Below are positions 1-9,472 of a stretch of DNA of 37,260 nucleotides, piece by piece. Origin of the DNA: Kondoa malvinella (lineage: Eukaryota; Basidiomycota; Agaricostilbomycetes; Agaricostilbales; Kondoaceae); assembly GCA_039545315.1 (NCBI GenBank), contig BCIM01000019.1:1-37260 (forward strand), written 5' to 3'. Numbering within the stretch: position 1 is the first letter of the stretch; each line of letters begins with the position of its first letter. The notes beneath the pieces were generated by a model, which did not search any database, was not told the origin of the DNA, and was given only the letters and a program-made list of their open reading frames with translations. Both the position numbers and the translations under genes were made by a program.

Positions 1-898
1 CCAGGAAGTCATGATACTTGGCAGGGACCTTCTCTTTGAGAGTATCTAGGTACTCAGGAGAATCAGTTGCAAGACCGGCAACTTGAGCTTTCTTGAAATC
101 TTCCATGAAGGAGTTGGGAAGCTGGAAAACCTGGTTGGAACGATCTTGGGCAAGCATCTTGAAAGCAGCAGCGTTGATGAATCGGATAGAAGGCGACTCG
201 GAAGTTTCTGCTGTGACTGGAATAGGGCGCTGATCAGGCGCAGGAGAGTCCTCACACCTCGGTGTAGGAGCGAATGTTGATGGGCGACCTTCGATGTAAT
301 CGACCATAGCTTGTGTAGCATCCCCCTCTTTTGGGTGAGGACAAGACGTTTGCCTCGAAGGAGCAGCTGGTACAGGTACTTGGGATGGAGCCAAGCATGA
401 TTGCCTGCAATGAGATGAATTGAAATCCACGGAGTGGCGATCCCAGTGAATGGTTGGATTGTGACGCTTGTGCCAAGGGACCCCCAATACGATAGAGAAA
501 TTTCCAAGGTTGGTAGCGTAGAGAACAAGCTCTTCGAAATGAGAGCCTATTTGGACTTCAAGGTGGGCATAGTGTGTGACTAGACCATCCTTGATAGGTG
601 AATTGTCGATAGTTGTGACTTGTCGGCATTCGGAAAGTCGGAGCAAGGGAATTCCTTGTTGCTTTGCCCAACGAGAATCTATGGCGTTTAGTTGTGCGCC
701 AGAGTCGAGTAAAGCGGTAGTGTCGATGGAAAGACCATCATGGAGCAAGATTAGGTCTAGGTGAAGTCGAAGCTCTTCTTCGTCAGAGGGAAATAGAGCA
801 GAAGGATTGGACGAGAGGGCAGAAACCGATAGTAATTTGTGTTGACCAGTAGCCGGAAGGGCGCGAGATGAAGGCGGACAGTCCTTCAGGCCTTGTCG
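1..898 (-). CDS. Ty3/gypsy retrotransposon Pol, partial (protease to start of reverse transcriptase)
   Basis: This is the N-terminal part of a retrotransposon polyprotein that runs off the left edge. The minus-strand frame is open from the end of gag to position 1 with no stop. It reads through a retropepsin domain with the catalytic triplet in ALLDSGAQLNAID (near 690-725) and the downstream FSIVLGVPWHKRHNPTIHW block (near 440-500), typical of gypsy proteases. The last residues, VPAKYHDFL, match the segment that leads into the reverse transcriptase domain. No ATG begins this frame near gag. It lies -1 relative to gag and is probably translated by ribosomal frameshifting at 898-904. The frame is unbroken as far as visible, so the element may be intact, but RT, RNase H and integrase lie outside the window. 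Confidence 0.88.
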
Positions 899-2175
899 TT
901 TGGGACGATGGCAGCGGGAGTGCCGGTAGGACCAGATGTGGTAAAAGATACAGCGGCGGTAGAAGCTGCTTTAGCTGGTTGCTGAGAGCGGTTGGATGAC
1001 CTCTTTGGACAGTTGTCGATAAGGTGCTTGTTATCTCCGCAGTATAAGCAGAGGTTGTTCTTGCGTCGATAGTCCTTTTGATCATTTGTGAGCGGCTTGT
1101 AGCGCTTCACTACGTTTGCAGCGTCGAGATCCATGGGTTTCGGACCAGTGCCAGCATTGTTGGGATCGGTTGGAGGCTGAACGTATTTGACTTCGTTTCC
1201 GTTACTCGATCGATTATTGTTGTTGTTGTTGTTGGGCGAGGGCTTGTCCTTGTTGTTGTTCTTGCTGTTGCCTGAGTTTTCGTTCTTTTCTTGTCTTCGT
1301 TCGTAGAGTCGATTGTCGATACGAATGGCGATAGCCTTTAGAGAGAACAAGGTGGAAACAGACTCTTCAGGATGAAGGACAAGAGCGTCTTTGATTTCCG
1401 TCTTCAGACCCTTGTAGAAACGGTCACGAAGAGCGACAGTATCCCAGCCCGTGAGAGGGGAAAGAGTATTAAACTCTACCCAGTACTTGGAAGCCGAGGA
1501 TTTCTGTTCTAGACGGCTGATTTGCTGAATGGCATTTACGCGCTCATCTACTCGACCATAGTTGTCGTAGAGATGTTTTGCGAAGAGCTTGTAGTCGTGC
1601 ATCCAAGGTTGTCGAAGTGGAGTGTCGAGATTGAGTTCGGGTAAGGCTTCTTGTAAAGGAGTTCCGCGCAAGTAGGAGATGGCGAAGTGCACCTTTATTG
1701 TCTCGGTGTGGAAGGTTTTCGGCTGTGTCTCGAAGTGAAGAGCCAAAGTGCCTAGGAAGGGGCGAAGCTTGTGTACCTGAGTACCGTCGAAGGCTTCAGG
1801 AGGAGATAGTTTGACATGATGCTCTTTGTCGTGAGAGGATCTAGAGAGCATAGGTCCTAGCCCGTCGCGGAAGGCGGCAGCCAAAGCTTGCATGTCGAGA
1901 CCAGATGAAGTGTTGGTAGGTGGAGCTTGTTGAGTGGATTGAGCATTGCGAAGTTGATCTTGCGCTTGACGAGCAGCATTTTCAGCTTGAGTCAGTTGCG
2001 CTTGACCAAGTGCGAGCACGCGAGCTACAGCTGGATTGCTGTGAGCTAATTCAGTTGCGTCGTGTATAGCTTGAGCGTCCATCTGAGCGTCCAATTCGGC
2101 TTGCGTTGGACGTGGTGGAGGGACCATAGCGGGAGGTTGACCTGGGAAGTCGGGTTGCTGGAAGAAATCGCTCAT
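886..2175 (-). CDS. Ty3/gypsy retrotransposon Gag with CCHC zinc knuckle
   Basis: Capsid/nucleocapsid protein of a Ty3/gypsy element, 429 residues, starting MSDFFQQPDFPGQ. A Gln/Ala-rich helical N-terminus (about residues 20-90) precedes the capsid-like central region (about 115-290, with YLRGTPLQEAL and WVEFNTLSPLTGWD as in fungal Gag proteins). A basic Asn-rich linker encoded by a GTT-type microsatellite follows, then one zinc knuckle at residues 376-389 (C-x2-C-x4-H-x4-C), and a Ser/Thr/Ala tail. The knuckle implies RNA packaging. The gene lies just downstream of a putative LTR and primer-binding site, and its 3' end overlaps the pol frame. The family call is firm; activity of the element is unknown. 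Confidence 0.93.
   Translation of the reverse strand: MSDFFQQPDFPGQPPAMVPPPRPTQAELDAQMDAQAIHDATELAHSNPAVARVLALGQAQLTQAENAARQAQDQLRNAQSTQQAPPTNTSSGLDMQALAAAFRDGLGPMLSRSSHDKEHHVKLSPPEAFDGTQVHKLRPFLGTLALHFETQPKTFHTETIKVHFAISYLRGTPLQEALPELNLDTPLRQPWMHDYKLFAKHLYDNYGRVDERVNAIQQISRLEQKSSASKYWVEFNTLSPLTGWDTVALRDRFYKGLKTEIKDALVLHPEESVSTLFSLKAIAIRIDNRLYERRQEKNENSGNSKNNNKDKPSPNNNNNNNRSSNGNEVKYVQPPTDPNNAGTGPKPMDLDAANVVKRYKPLTNDQKDYRRKNNLCLYCGDNKHLIDNCPKRSSNRSQQPAKAASTAAVSFTTSGPTGTPAAIVPNDKA
898..904 (-). promoter_or_regulatory. Putative -1 ribosomal frameshift site (CCCAAAC) at gag-pol junction
   Basis: On the minus strand, gag reads GTC CCA AAC GAC AAG GCC TGA. The heptamer C CCA AAC fits the X XXY YYZ slippery pattern in the gag frame. 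A one-base backward slip leads into the pol frame, which is open to the window edge. The gag stop lies 9 nt beyond the heptamer. Downstream, GAAGG and CCTTC could pair as a short stem after a roughly 10-nt spacer. That structure is only a suggestion. Confidence 0.7.
1214..1270. repeat. Interrupted GTT/AAC microsatellite within gag
   Basis: Two runs of GTT triplets (about 1216-1234 and 1250-1260), separated by a short non-repeat stretch, encode the poly-Asn linker of Gag on the minus strand. The unit is in frame, so length changes would alter only the number of Asn residues. Confidence 0.85.
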
Positions 2176-2221
2176 ACTATCCGTTTTCCTTGTCTAGAAA
2201 TCTAGATGCTATCCAAAGGTA

Positions 2222-2842
2222 TGCGTATGAAGCAAAGCTGCCACAAAGAGAATGGAATCTCAAGGTTTGATAACTGTCCTAAGGATACGATGCAATCAAG
2301 AAGCAAGAGCTAGAGATGTGCGGGACAGAAAGAGGAAAAGGAAAGGTGCTGAGAAGGTCAAAGGAAAGACCTGACTGGAAGCTTGCTGGGAAGAAGCCAA
2401 AGAGATGAGTTGCTGAAATTGACTTGCAATATGTGAGGGAGCGAGGAGGTTGACGAGGGAATTCAGCAGCTCAATGAACGAGTTGTCTACCGCAGTGTAG
2501 ACTAATAACACTGTAGGGCAAATGTAACTAGGAGATGATTGTTACAAGACAAGATTCAGATTGCAAGTGAGGAGAGGGATCAACCCAGCTCGACGAATTT
2601 ATAGTGAAGCTATTACAATAGACCAATACGACAAAAGAGCGAAGTACAATAGACCAGCTACGTTACAAAGGGACAAAGGCGAATACGAGGAGATCCTAGC
2701 CCAACCCCGTCACACATGCTCCAGAAGCTCCTTACGGCGTCTCTGCCGGTGAATTTGAACATTTTCAGATGGGCCTGTCTGTATGAAATAAAGTGAGTAA
2801 TAGGTTCTATCCCTTGCCTAGAAGATATGCTAAAAGTCTGCA
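2222..2842 (-). mobile_element. Putative 5' LTR of the minus-strand Ty3/gypsy element
   Basis: This stretch lies between the gag start and the plus-strand integrase remnant and codes for nothing recognisable. Read on the minus strand it could begin TGCAGAC and end ATACGCA, giving TG...CA ends. A TATAAA lies at 2598-2603 and a TGG-initiated primer-binding-like sequence starts at 2215, about 40 bp before the gag ATG. The U3 half contains TACAATAGACCA twice, 30 bp apart. The partner LTR is outside the window, so these boundaries are guesses. That an LTR lies here follows from gag position and the TATA box. Confidence 0.45.
2598..2603 (-). promoter_or_regulatory. TATA box in putative LTR
   Basis: TATAAA on the minus strand, about 425 bp upstream of the gag ATG and inside the putative LTR, at a place suitable for the element's promoter. 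Confidence 0.4.
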
Positions 2843-2864
2843 CTAGGTCCCGCTTCTTTTGATT

Positions 2865-3232
2865 GAATGATTTGGAATGTTCCTCTTCGTCACTCTGAAG
2901 GCGCTTTCGTTCTTCTTCGTAATCAAAAGAAGAAGTTCAAGTCGGAAGTAAATTGGCATGGTCCTTTCATCGTCAAAGAAGTACTTCCGCATGGGGTTTA
3001 CCGCATATCAGATCGCAACGGTAAACCACACACCGAACCAGTCCATGGGAATCGTCTCACCCCAGCTTTCATATCCGATCGCGGTAGCAAGCTGGCAAAC
3101 TGGGTATTACCAAAGGGCAAGAAAGCTGGTGCTTCAACGGAAGAGCTAGCTCAAGCCAGACTGGAAGCGTCGAAGCTCACTACGAAGATTCGCTTCGTGT
3201 GGTCAGGGCGCAAAGTTGGGTCAAATGCTTGA
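2865..3232 (+). pseudogene. Truncated retrotransposon integrase C-terminus (GPF/Y region)
   Basis: The plus-strand frame reads a typical end of a Ty3/gypsy Pol polyprotein: VPLRHSEGAFVLLRN, then WHGPFIVKEVLPHGVYRISD and VHGNRLTPAF, the GPY/F module of the integrase C-terminus, followed by a Lys/Arg/Ala-rich tail and a stop. An in-frame TGA lies immediately upstream of the first conserved residues, so the fragment has lost the rest of pol. It points opposite to the element on its left, whose putative LTR begins just before the break. The simplest reading is that the minus-strand element inserted into this older copy. It is a relic and unlikely to be expressed as a functional protein. Confidence 0.85.
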
Positions 3233-3247
3233 GGGCAAGCATGAGTT

Positions 3248-3477
3248 AGGAGGGGATGGTGTCGTGGATGGATGTACCGGAAGAGGGACGCATCGCACGG
3301 CAATGGTCAGAAGGCGTACAATACAGCACAGCTCGGGTGCAGAGTATAGCACGGGAGCGCTGGGATTTCTTTCTCTCTTAACTACGTTTAGATCCATTTG
3401 CGCTCTATAGTTCTCACCGAAGAGTCTTCGTGGACTCAGTCATCGCATCAGAGTCACCCCGGACTCAATCCACAACA
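3248..3477 (+). mobile_element. Candidate polypurine tract and 3' LTR of the plus-strand element
   Basis: Just after the integrase stop there is a purine run (AGGAGGGGA, 3248-3256) followed by TGTCGTGG at 3260. About 218 bp later the sequence ends CCACAACA at 3477, giving TGT...ACA ends typical of an LTR. Order and orientation (integrase, purine tract, LTR) agree with a plus-strand gypsy element. No second copy is visible to confirm the boundaries. Confidence 0.4.
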
Positions 3478-4759
3478 CCCTTCTCTTCCTCTCTCAAGGG
3501 TCCAGCCCTGACAAAAGCGCGGAAAAGAGGGCACCCGAACAGGCCCTAAGCTGCCTTTCCCGCACGTCAATAATCTCAATGGTTGAGCAATCCCCGCTGA
3601 TGATGTGTTCTGACAGCGCAAGAAGGTCAGATCATAACATACGAGCAGTACGAGCAGTAAAGAAGACGCTGGAGCAACGCTACTCAGAAAGCAAACTTCT
3701 CACCTACTGTCCAATGTTTCCGTCTTCTTCCGTAGCAGCTCGCAATCCAAGAGCAGCTCCTTCCGCTGCAATCGCCGCCGCCGCTGCCAGAGATCACAAT
3801 CCGCCTTGCGAAGACAGAGAGAGAAGTCTCTACGACCTGGATCGGCATTTGTCCTTAGCAGCGCTCATCTAGCTCAATCCTCTCCGCTGTGCTTCATAGA
3901 CACTCGGCTCGCAATTACAAATCGGTAGACCACCTATGACCCGACAATGCACCAAATTCTACATCTATGAAGAGAGCACAATGTGAAAAAACACAGTCAC
4001 CAGGGTCGAGCCATGAGAGAGTTGAAGATCGCTCGCTGTGCAGTCTCGTGCGTGCAATGCAGTAAGTCAAAGCTCCTCTTTCCGTGTGATATGGTACGTG
4101 TACAATCTGTTTCAGCCGGACCAGTACTCAGGAGCCAATTCAGAGCCTGTAAAGATACGCGAAGCCTATCCACAACTGAATGCATGCTTACCGGTCGCAA
4201 CGTGTCATTGGAAGCGCTTCTGGGCAGCACGAATTGAACAAGGACTTCCGCAAATCGTTTCATCTCGTCACTTACTAAGTTCCGTCTTGCTCTCTCACTA
4301 CTTCTCTGTCGCTTTCATGGGCTAGACGCTCTCAAGATCTATACATGTCTCCTCGACGCTCATTCATGTCTCTCTCCGATCTCCGATCGAATGTGGTTGC
4401 TCTATACCGACGACTCCAGCCCGCATCTTCCTGCTGATCCAATTTCCCGTCTCTCCTTTCTAAGCTCTGCCGAGACCGCTGAGACCTAGCGCTGAACTCC
4501 TCAGTACATACAATCGTCCACAGTGCTACTCTTTTGCATTCGAATGGCCAAGTCTCTGCCGCGTGATATTCGAACGGCATGCTTATTCCCATCCGGCAGA
4601 GAAATAGCCTCCGCACAAAGGAAACAGCTCATAGGCTACTATCCGGTATTCCTGCGTCTGCCTATCAAGCTTATAAGGCAATGTCGTGTTGAATCAGCTA
4701 TCTGCTTTACTTTGTCCCAAGAACAGAGTGTACATTCTTTTACGCTTTTCACAGACCCT
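3478..4759. other. No convincing gene (about 1.3 kb between retroelement and USP gene)
   Basis: Only short open frames occur here, with no recognisable domain. One intron-like stretch (GTAAGT...TTTCAG, about 4060-4115) and a 30-codon frame at 4345 were examined and not accepted. The segment may hold the 3' flank of the USP gene, retroelement debris or an unrecognised small gene. Confidence 0.5.
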
Positions 4760-7700
4760 TTACATCCGCTCATACAGCAATATGTACGCCTTGCATCTCA
4801 ACACTTCATTGACCGACGCTAAACGAACTTCCTCATCCGAGCAATACAGCCATTGCGAGCTACTGCTGCCCGCTTCTGCTGCAGATAAGTTATCGCTACT
4901 CTGTTGAGGTGACGTTGCGAGGGAAGCCGGAGCAGAAACAGAACCAATGTTGAGGTTGTCTGTTGTAGCTTTACTGAGGTTGGCATCTACGGTTGTATCT
5001 GGGTCCGACTTTGATCGATGAATAGTCGATGCGTGACCGCATCTAACGAAAGAGACATAGTGCCCTATCCTTTACACTCAGTCATGTTATAGCATCAAGG
5101 TAAATTTACTCACCGCTGCTCATTGAACCTGTATGCACGACAACAGCCTTGAGCTGGTACTTGGTATACTGCTCTTGATGATCCGCTTTCCTGCTGATGA
5201 TCTTTGTTCGACCAGATTTGGAAGGTTTGCCGGAAGGAGCAAGGAAAGGCTGTAGGTCGAGGTCCAAGGGAAAAGAAGTGTAGTCGTCAATCTTCTTCAG
5301 ACTGTTGAACGACGCACTGCCCGTCAAGAATGAGCTACGACTTGTCTGCTGGAATCGATTGAAATGGACAAAGAGCACTGAAGGCAGAGTCTCGATAAGG
5401 TAGCGCTTTCTTGCTCTTCTTGCTATATACTGTTCAGACTTTGGCACTGTAGATTGCAGTGTCGTTGATGCGAATTTGACTGCTGGCGAGTGCGGCCGAG
5501 ACGGACCATGCGAGCTGGCCAAGCGTCTGCTGTCGTCTGACATAGTCGTATGGTTTTCGCTTGTTGCCTCAGAGTCTGCGTCAGTCTCTGTCGCAGAGTC
5601 GGCTTCAGATGCGGAAGATGTAGCCGATAGGAAAGAAGGAGCTTCTGAGTCTTCATACGGAGTAGTAGGAGTAATTTCGATCGCAGGGCCAACAGAAGCA
5701 GGGCTTGAGTCGATAGCAGGGTCGGCTTGATGGGGAGCTTTTATTGTCTTTGAAGAAGCTCCAGTATTGCGACGTGATCGACCGATGCGAGCTCTATGGG
5801 TCTGATGAGGGTTTGCCAGCTTCCAGCACTTGTGACAATGGAAAGCATTCTCGCCTTCAAGGATCTAGCGGATTGGTCAGCGGACAAGCACGAATAATTA
5901 CTGTAGACAGCTTACTTCAACCTCGGCGAATTGACATAGAGCTTGATACAAGCCTGTTGACATCTGAGCTTCAACTGCTGATTGACCGGGGTGCTCGGCT
6001 GATGCGGGTTCAGTTGGACTCCCGTGCTTGTGCCCGCCTGGATGATTCGGTGACGCGATGCGCAAAAGACCAAGGGGCGATCGGAAGCTTGAAGTAGGTA
6101 TATGCGCCAGGACGGCCTTGACATATTCAGTTTCTTCTTTGTTCAGCTTTTTCGGTTTTGTTGATGACGATCGAGATATATTGCTCCCAGTTTCGCTACC
6201 GCTGGAATAGCCTGTGGGCGTCCGTGATGGTGAAGGTTCTCTCGAGAGCGAGGTCATTGTGGTAGTCGGATGAGACCATATTGATTTGTGCTTGCGCAAA
6301 GAGGCTGGGTCGAGGCTACGTCTCCTCTTGACCCTTTCATCTGCGCCTATTGTCGCTTCCATGCCATCCCTTGACTCTGCATCATCCGATTCGGAGGCTT
6401 CGGTGTCACTTTGACTGAGGAAAGAAGGCCCCCTGCTTCTTCCGTTCGGTCTGACGGGCTTGTTGCCATGAGAGCCAGACTCTGAAGAGCTTTTAGAACT
6501 GTTGTCGGGCGGAGTAAAGTTGGACGTGAGGAATTTCTTGATACGATTTCTGCGGCGATCTGACTTGTCTAATTCCGCTGCATCAGTGAGGTCAGCTAGA
6601 TTAACGCACAACCGTACCTTGTCCGCCCGCTAGTGCAACGGATAAATCTGTGAATGGCTCATGCGCAACAGAAACCTGCACGCATAAGACTGATGAGCGC
6701 TTAGCCGCACAGGGTTGCAGAGAGCAGCGCACATGTTTGCAGTGTTCGCAAACGATGAACTGCGCAAGCTGACCAGTGAATATTGAGTCGACAAACGTTT
6801 TTGGGTTGTTTGAGACCGGATGTGCTTCGTCTTCGCTTGAGCTATCCGCAGAGTCGGCAGCTGCGACAGACATCAGTAACTCGATATATACTTGAGACAT
6901 ATACTGACATTGCGAAACGGGCGCTTTCTGCGCCGCCGGTTGAGGCGGGTTGATCTTCTTGATCAGCTGGTTGCCAAGAATGAGATGAGAAAGACAGCGG
7001 AGGTTAGCAGAAGCGTACATCTAACTCTTCTAGTCTCATTTCCTCCAACAGATACAGCAAGAATTCATGAGCGTCTTGTTGAGAATCGCCGTCGTATTCA
7101 GAGTTCTTGGACGCCAATGTTCTATGCAGATTCGAAGGATTCACAGGCCGAAGTCTCTTGAGAGCCGTTGTGCTATCAGTGACAGACCAAATCTTGCGCA
7201 AGACGGTAGCAAAGTTTGCCGCTATAGGCACATCTGGTGGGTAATGCGATTCTGACAGTCGCTGCAAAGACAGAGAAGGTTGCGCAGCAGTGGATGAATG
7301 GGCTGCACCAGAAGCGAGTAGCTCATCGTGTGGCAGAGCCGAATGCAAAAAGTCAGAAGCAGCAAGCGCCTGAATAGTCGAATTGAGATAACAGCTCGCG
7401 CTGTTGTTCACCAGGCCAGGGTTCTGTCTTGACACGCTGCTGTTGCTGCCATCTGAATGCTGTGCCTTCTTGCGTGAAAACATGTACGTAGCAGCTGAAG
7501 CAGCGATAGCCTGGTCTATCTCAACCCAAGCGAAAGTGTCTCTCAAAGCAGTCGCGAACACGTGTTCTCGAGCCAACCGGATGCAATTCCGCTGGATTGG
7601 TCAGCGCGGGGTACAGGTACTGTTGCTGTCCATTGTCTGGCTACAAGACAGGTATGCAATGACAGCGCAAGAGATTGTCAAGTGTCAAGACTCTTCAGCG

Positions 7701-7830
7701 AGCCTTCCGAGAGAGATAAGCCACTGTTCAACAGCGGATGACAGATCTGCCAGCAAAGCTCAAATGAGGAGCAGAGCAGTGTGGGCAAAGTCATACCTTG
7801 CTGTTGCTGATTAGAGAGCCCCTGAATCAT
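4760..7830 (-). CDS. Ubiquitin-specific protease (USP/UBP family deubiquitinase)
   Basis: Cysteine protease that removes ubiquitin from proteins. The Cys box reads GLVNNSASCYLNSTIQAL (near 7400), followed by QQDAHEFLLYLLEE (near 7060). A Zn-binding pair of CxxC motifs follows (CEHCK near 6740; CHKC near 5830), then the His box SSGHYVSFVR split by the 5065-5113 intron, and a C-terminal WLYCSDEEV...AYILLYE. Long Ser/Asp/Glu-rich insertions (5550-5750, 6200-6530) separate the halves of the fold. At least seven exons join in phase, for example GTACGC...ACCAG near 6965-7020. The Cys box departs from the usual GNTC but keeps the Asn five residues before Cys. The insertions and Cys box resemble the yeast Ubp16 type; that is a guess. 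The 5' end is unresolved: the frame is open to 7591 at an acceptor-like CAG, the first in-frame ATG is 7483, and an upstream ATG at 7830 starts a spliceable exon. Confidence 0.88.
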
Positions 7831-9457
7831 GTGATTGCAAAAGAACTGCCACCTTTTACACAAAGATCAGCACTTCCGCATGTGCAATACAGGGATGTGC
7901 CGCACCAATGAGGAGAGAAGGCCGAAAGCTGCTTCACGTTCTGTATTTTGGCACCACGAACTGCTTTACAAGCCTCTGCTGGAAAGTTCAAGCCAAAATC
8001 ATTCATAAGGTCTTCTAGGCTTTCGTGCTTGTCGTTGTTTTTCCATATTGGTTTCTTCTGATGAGGTAACCTAGCATCCAAATCCACCAGCTCGAGATAC
8101 GGCAGCTCCGCTCCGCGTATTTTCTGAGAAGAAGTCCATGAGCTATCTGCGAAACACTGTAGCATTCCTGGCACTTACATTCGTTATCCTTCTGCTCTTT
8201 CTCCGCCTTGCCAATAGTGCATCCGCTGTTTCAGCTTCTTCGTCTTCAGATGTTGACCCTCCTGCTTGAGCAGCCTCTCTCGCCGCGGCTTCTGATCGTT
8301 TCCGCGCCCTGGCCAAAGCTTCCTCCTGAGGTACAACATAGCCATTTGGTAGCTGTTCTGGCCGAAGTCCTTCAGGCCAGACATAATCTTTGACTTGCAA
8401 AGGCGCCATTCTAAAACAAGGATGAGCTTCTGACTAGCTTCGCAGCGAGAAACCATACATGATGTCGTCTTTCGACTCTTTGACATCTTCGTCTGTGGCA
8501 TTATACATTCGAGGCGAGCGTGATTTGCTTAACTGTCCGCGTTGAATCGATACATCTGGCTTATTGTCCAAACTCTGTGGTCTCTCGCGCAACCTAGGCA
8601 AGTCCTGAGGAACTGCCAGAGATCTGATAAATCTACTGAGCACTTGCTCGCCAGCTGCTCGTCATACGGACATACGGTTGTGAGCCAATATCGTAAAGGT
8701 ACTTTTGCACATCTTCGCCATTCTCTGCGGCCAATGCTTTCAACTGTTCTATTGAAAAGCCACCTCGATTCAGTCGCTTGGTTGCTACCTTGGCCATGTA
8801 GACGCGCTCAGCCTCTCGCAGCTCTTCGCGTCGTTGTAAGTTGGCCGCAGTCAGACCTCCGACGCTGGTCATTGGACCTGTTGTAGAGCACGTCAGAATG
8901 ATCGTGAGCATGCCAAGGGACGACATACATGACGAGAAGTGTTTAAAGATCTTGTACTTGAGTTGTTCTGGATTCACTTTGTCGAGCAATCTTAGATCAA
9001 CACCTTGAGCAGAGGTTCCCAGCTGGTAGCTGATGAAGTATACCTCGCTCCACACTAGTACAACAGGGCACGCATCAGCAGAGCTCGTCAGCTGCAAAGT
9101 TGCACGACTCACCTTGTTGCATTTCACCGACGACAGCAGCTTACCTCCCTCGTGCGATGACCATATGGAGATCCAATTCAATTGCTTGGATGGACGCGAA
9201 GACATGACCAAAGTATGGCTGCGAGGCAGGTCCTGCCAATTCCCGAGATAACCGCGCGAGATAGGTTGGTCCGCTACTTCGGTCTTAGCTGATTCCCGAT
9301 AGTCTGGCTTGATCCTATCTTTGCTGCTTGGCCCTTCTTCTTCTCTGCGCGTTTCTTGTTTCGCTTGTTGTCGTTGTTTTGATCTCAACTTGAACGAATC
9401 GAACGCTCTTCGGCTGGTCAAGCTATCCTTTATACTTTCCCTCTCTGCAAAGTACAA
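7827..9457 (-). CDS. Conserved-looking multi-exon protein of unknown function
   Basis: I do not recognise this protein. Exons join in phase: a charged N-terminal part (KQRQQAKQETRREEE) leading to LNWISIWSSHEGGKLL, then TAANLQRREELREAERVYMAKVATK and FSIEQLKALAAENGEDVQKYLYD. Further exons give KDDIIMAPLQVKDYVWPEGLRP, an Ala/Arg/Glu-rich helix with acidic stretch (STSEDEEAE), and LPYLELVDLDARLPHQKKP ending near a Cys-rich SLYCTCGSADLC. Introns are seen near 8887-8937, 8637-8677, 8410-8457 and 8123-8177. The first ATG in the long 5' frame is at 9204, but the frame is open to 9457 next to an acceptor-like TTTGCAG, so an upstream exon is possible. It is divergent from the acyl-CoA dehydrogenase gene. 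The 3' end may splice into the USP gene; the stop at 7827 overlaps a downstream ATG. Confidence 0.6.
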
Positions 9458-9472
9458 GACTCTGCGTCAGCA

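Noticed and set aside
46..528. 160-codon minus-strand frame beginning with M
   Set aside because: It is an out-of-frame shadow of the retrotransposon pol frame, which shows protease motifs.
3579..3872. 97-codon frame after the retroelement
   Set aside because: Ala/Arg/Ser-rich without any domain or splice context; probably chance.
4011..4240. Possible Zn2Cys6 or Cys-rich gene around an intron-like GTAAGT...TTTCAG
   Set aside because: The Cys spacing (CAVSCVQC...) does not fit the Zn2Cys6 pattern, neither exon frame has a good start and continuation, and the spliced product would be only about 55 residues with no known features.
4345..4437. Short frame with an LYR-like motif (VVALYRRLQ) suggesting a mitochondrial LYR protein
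   Set aside because: The frame stops after 30 codons, no donor site precedes the stop, and the flanking frames do not continue the LYR fold.
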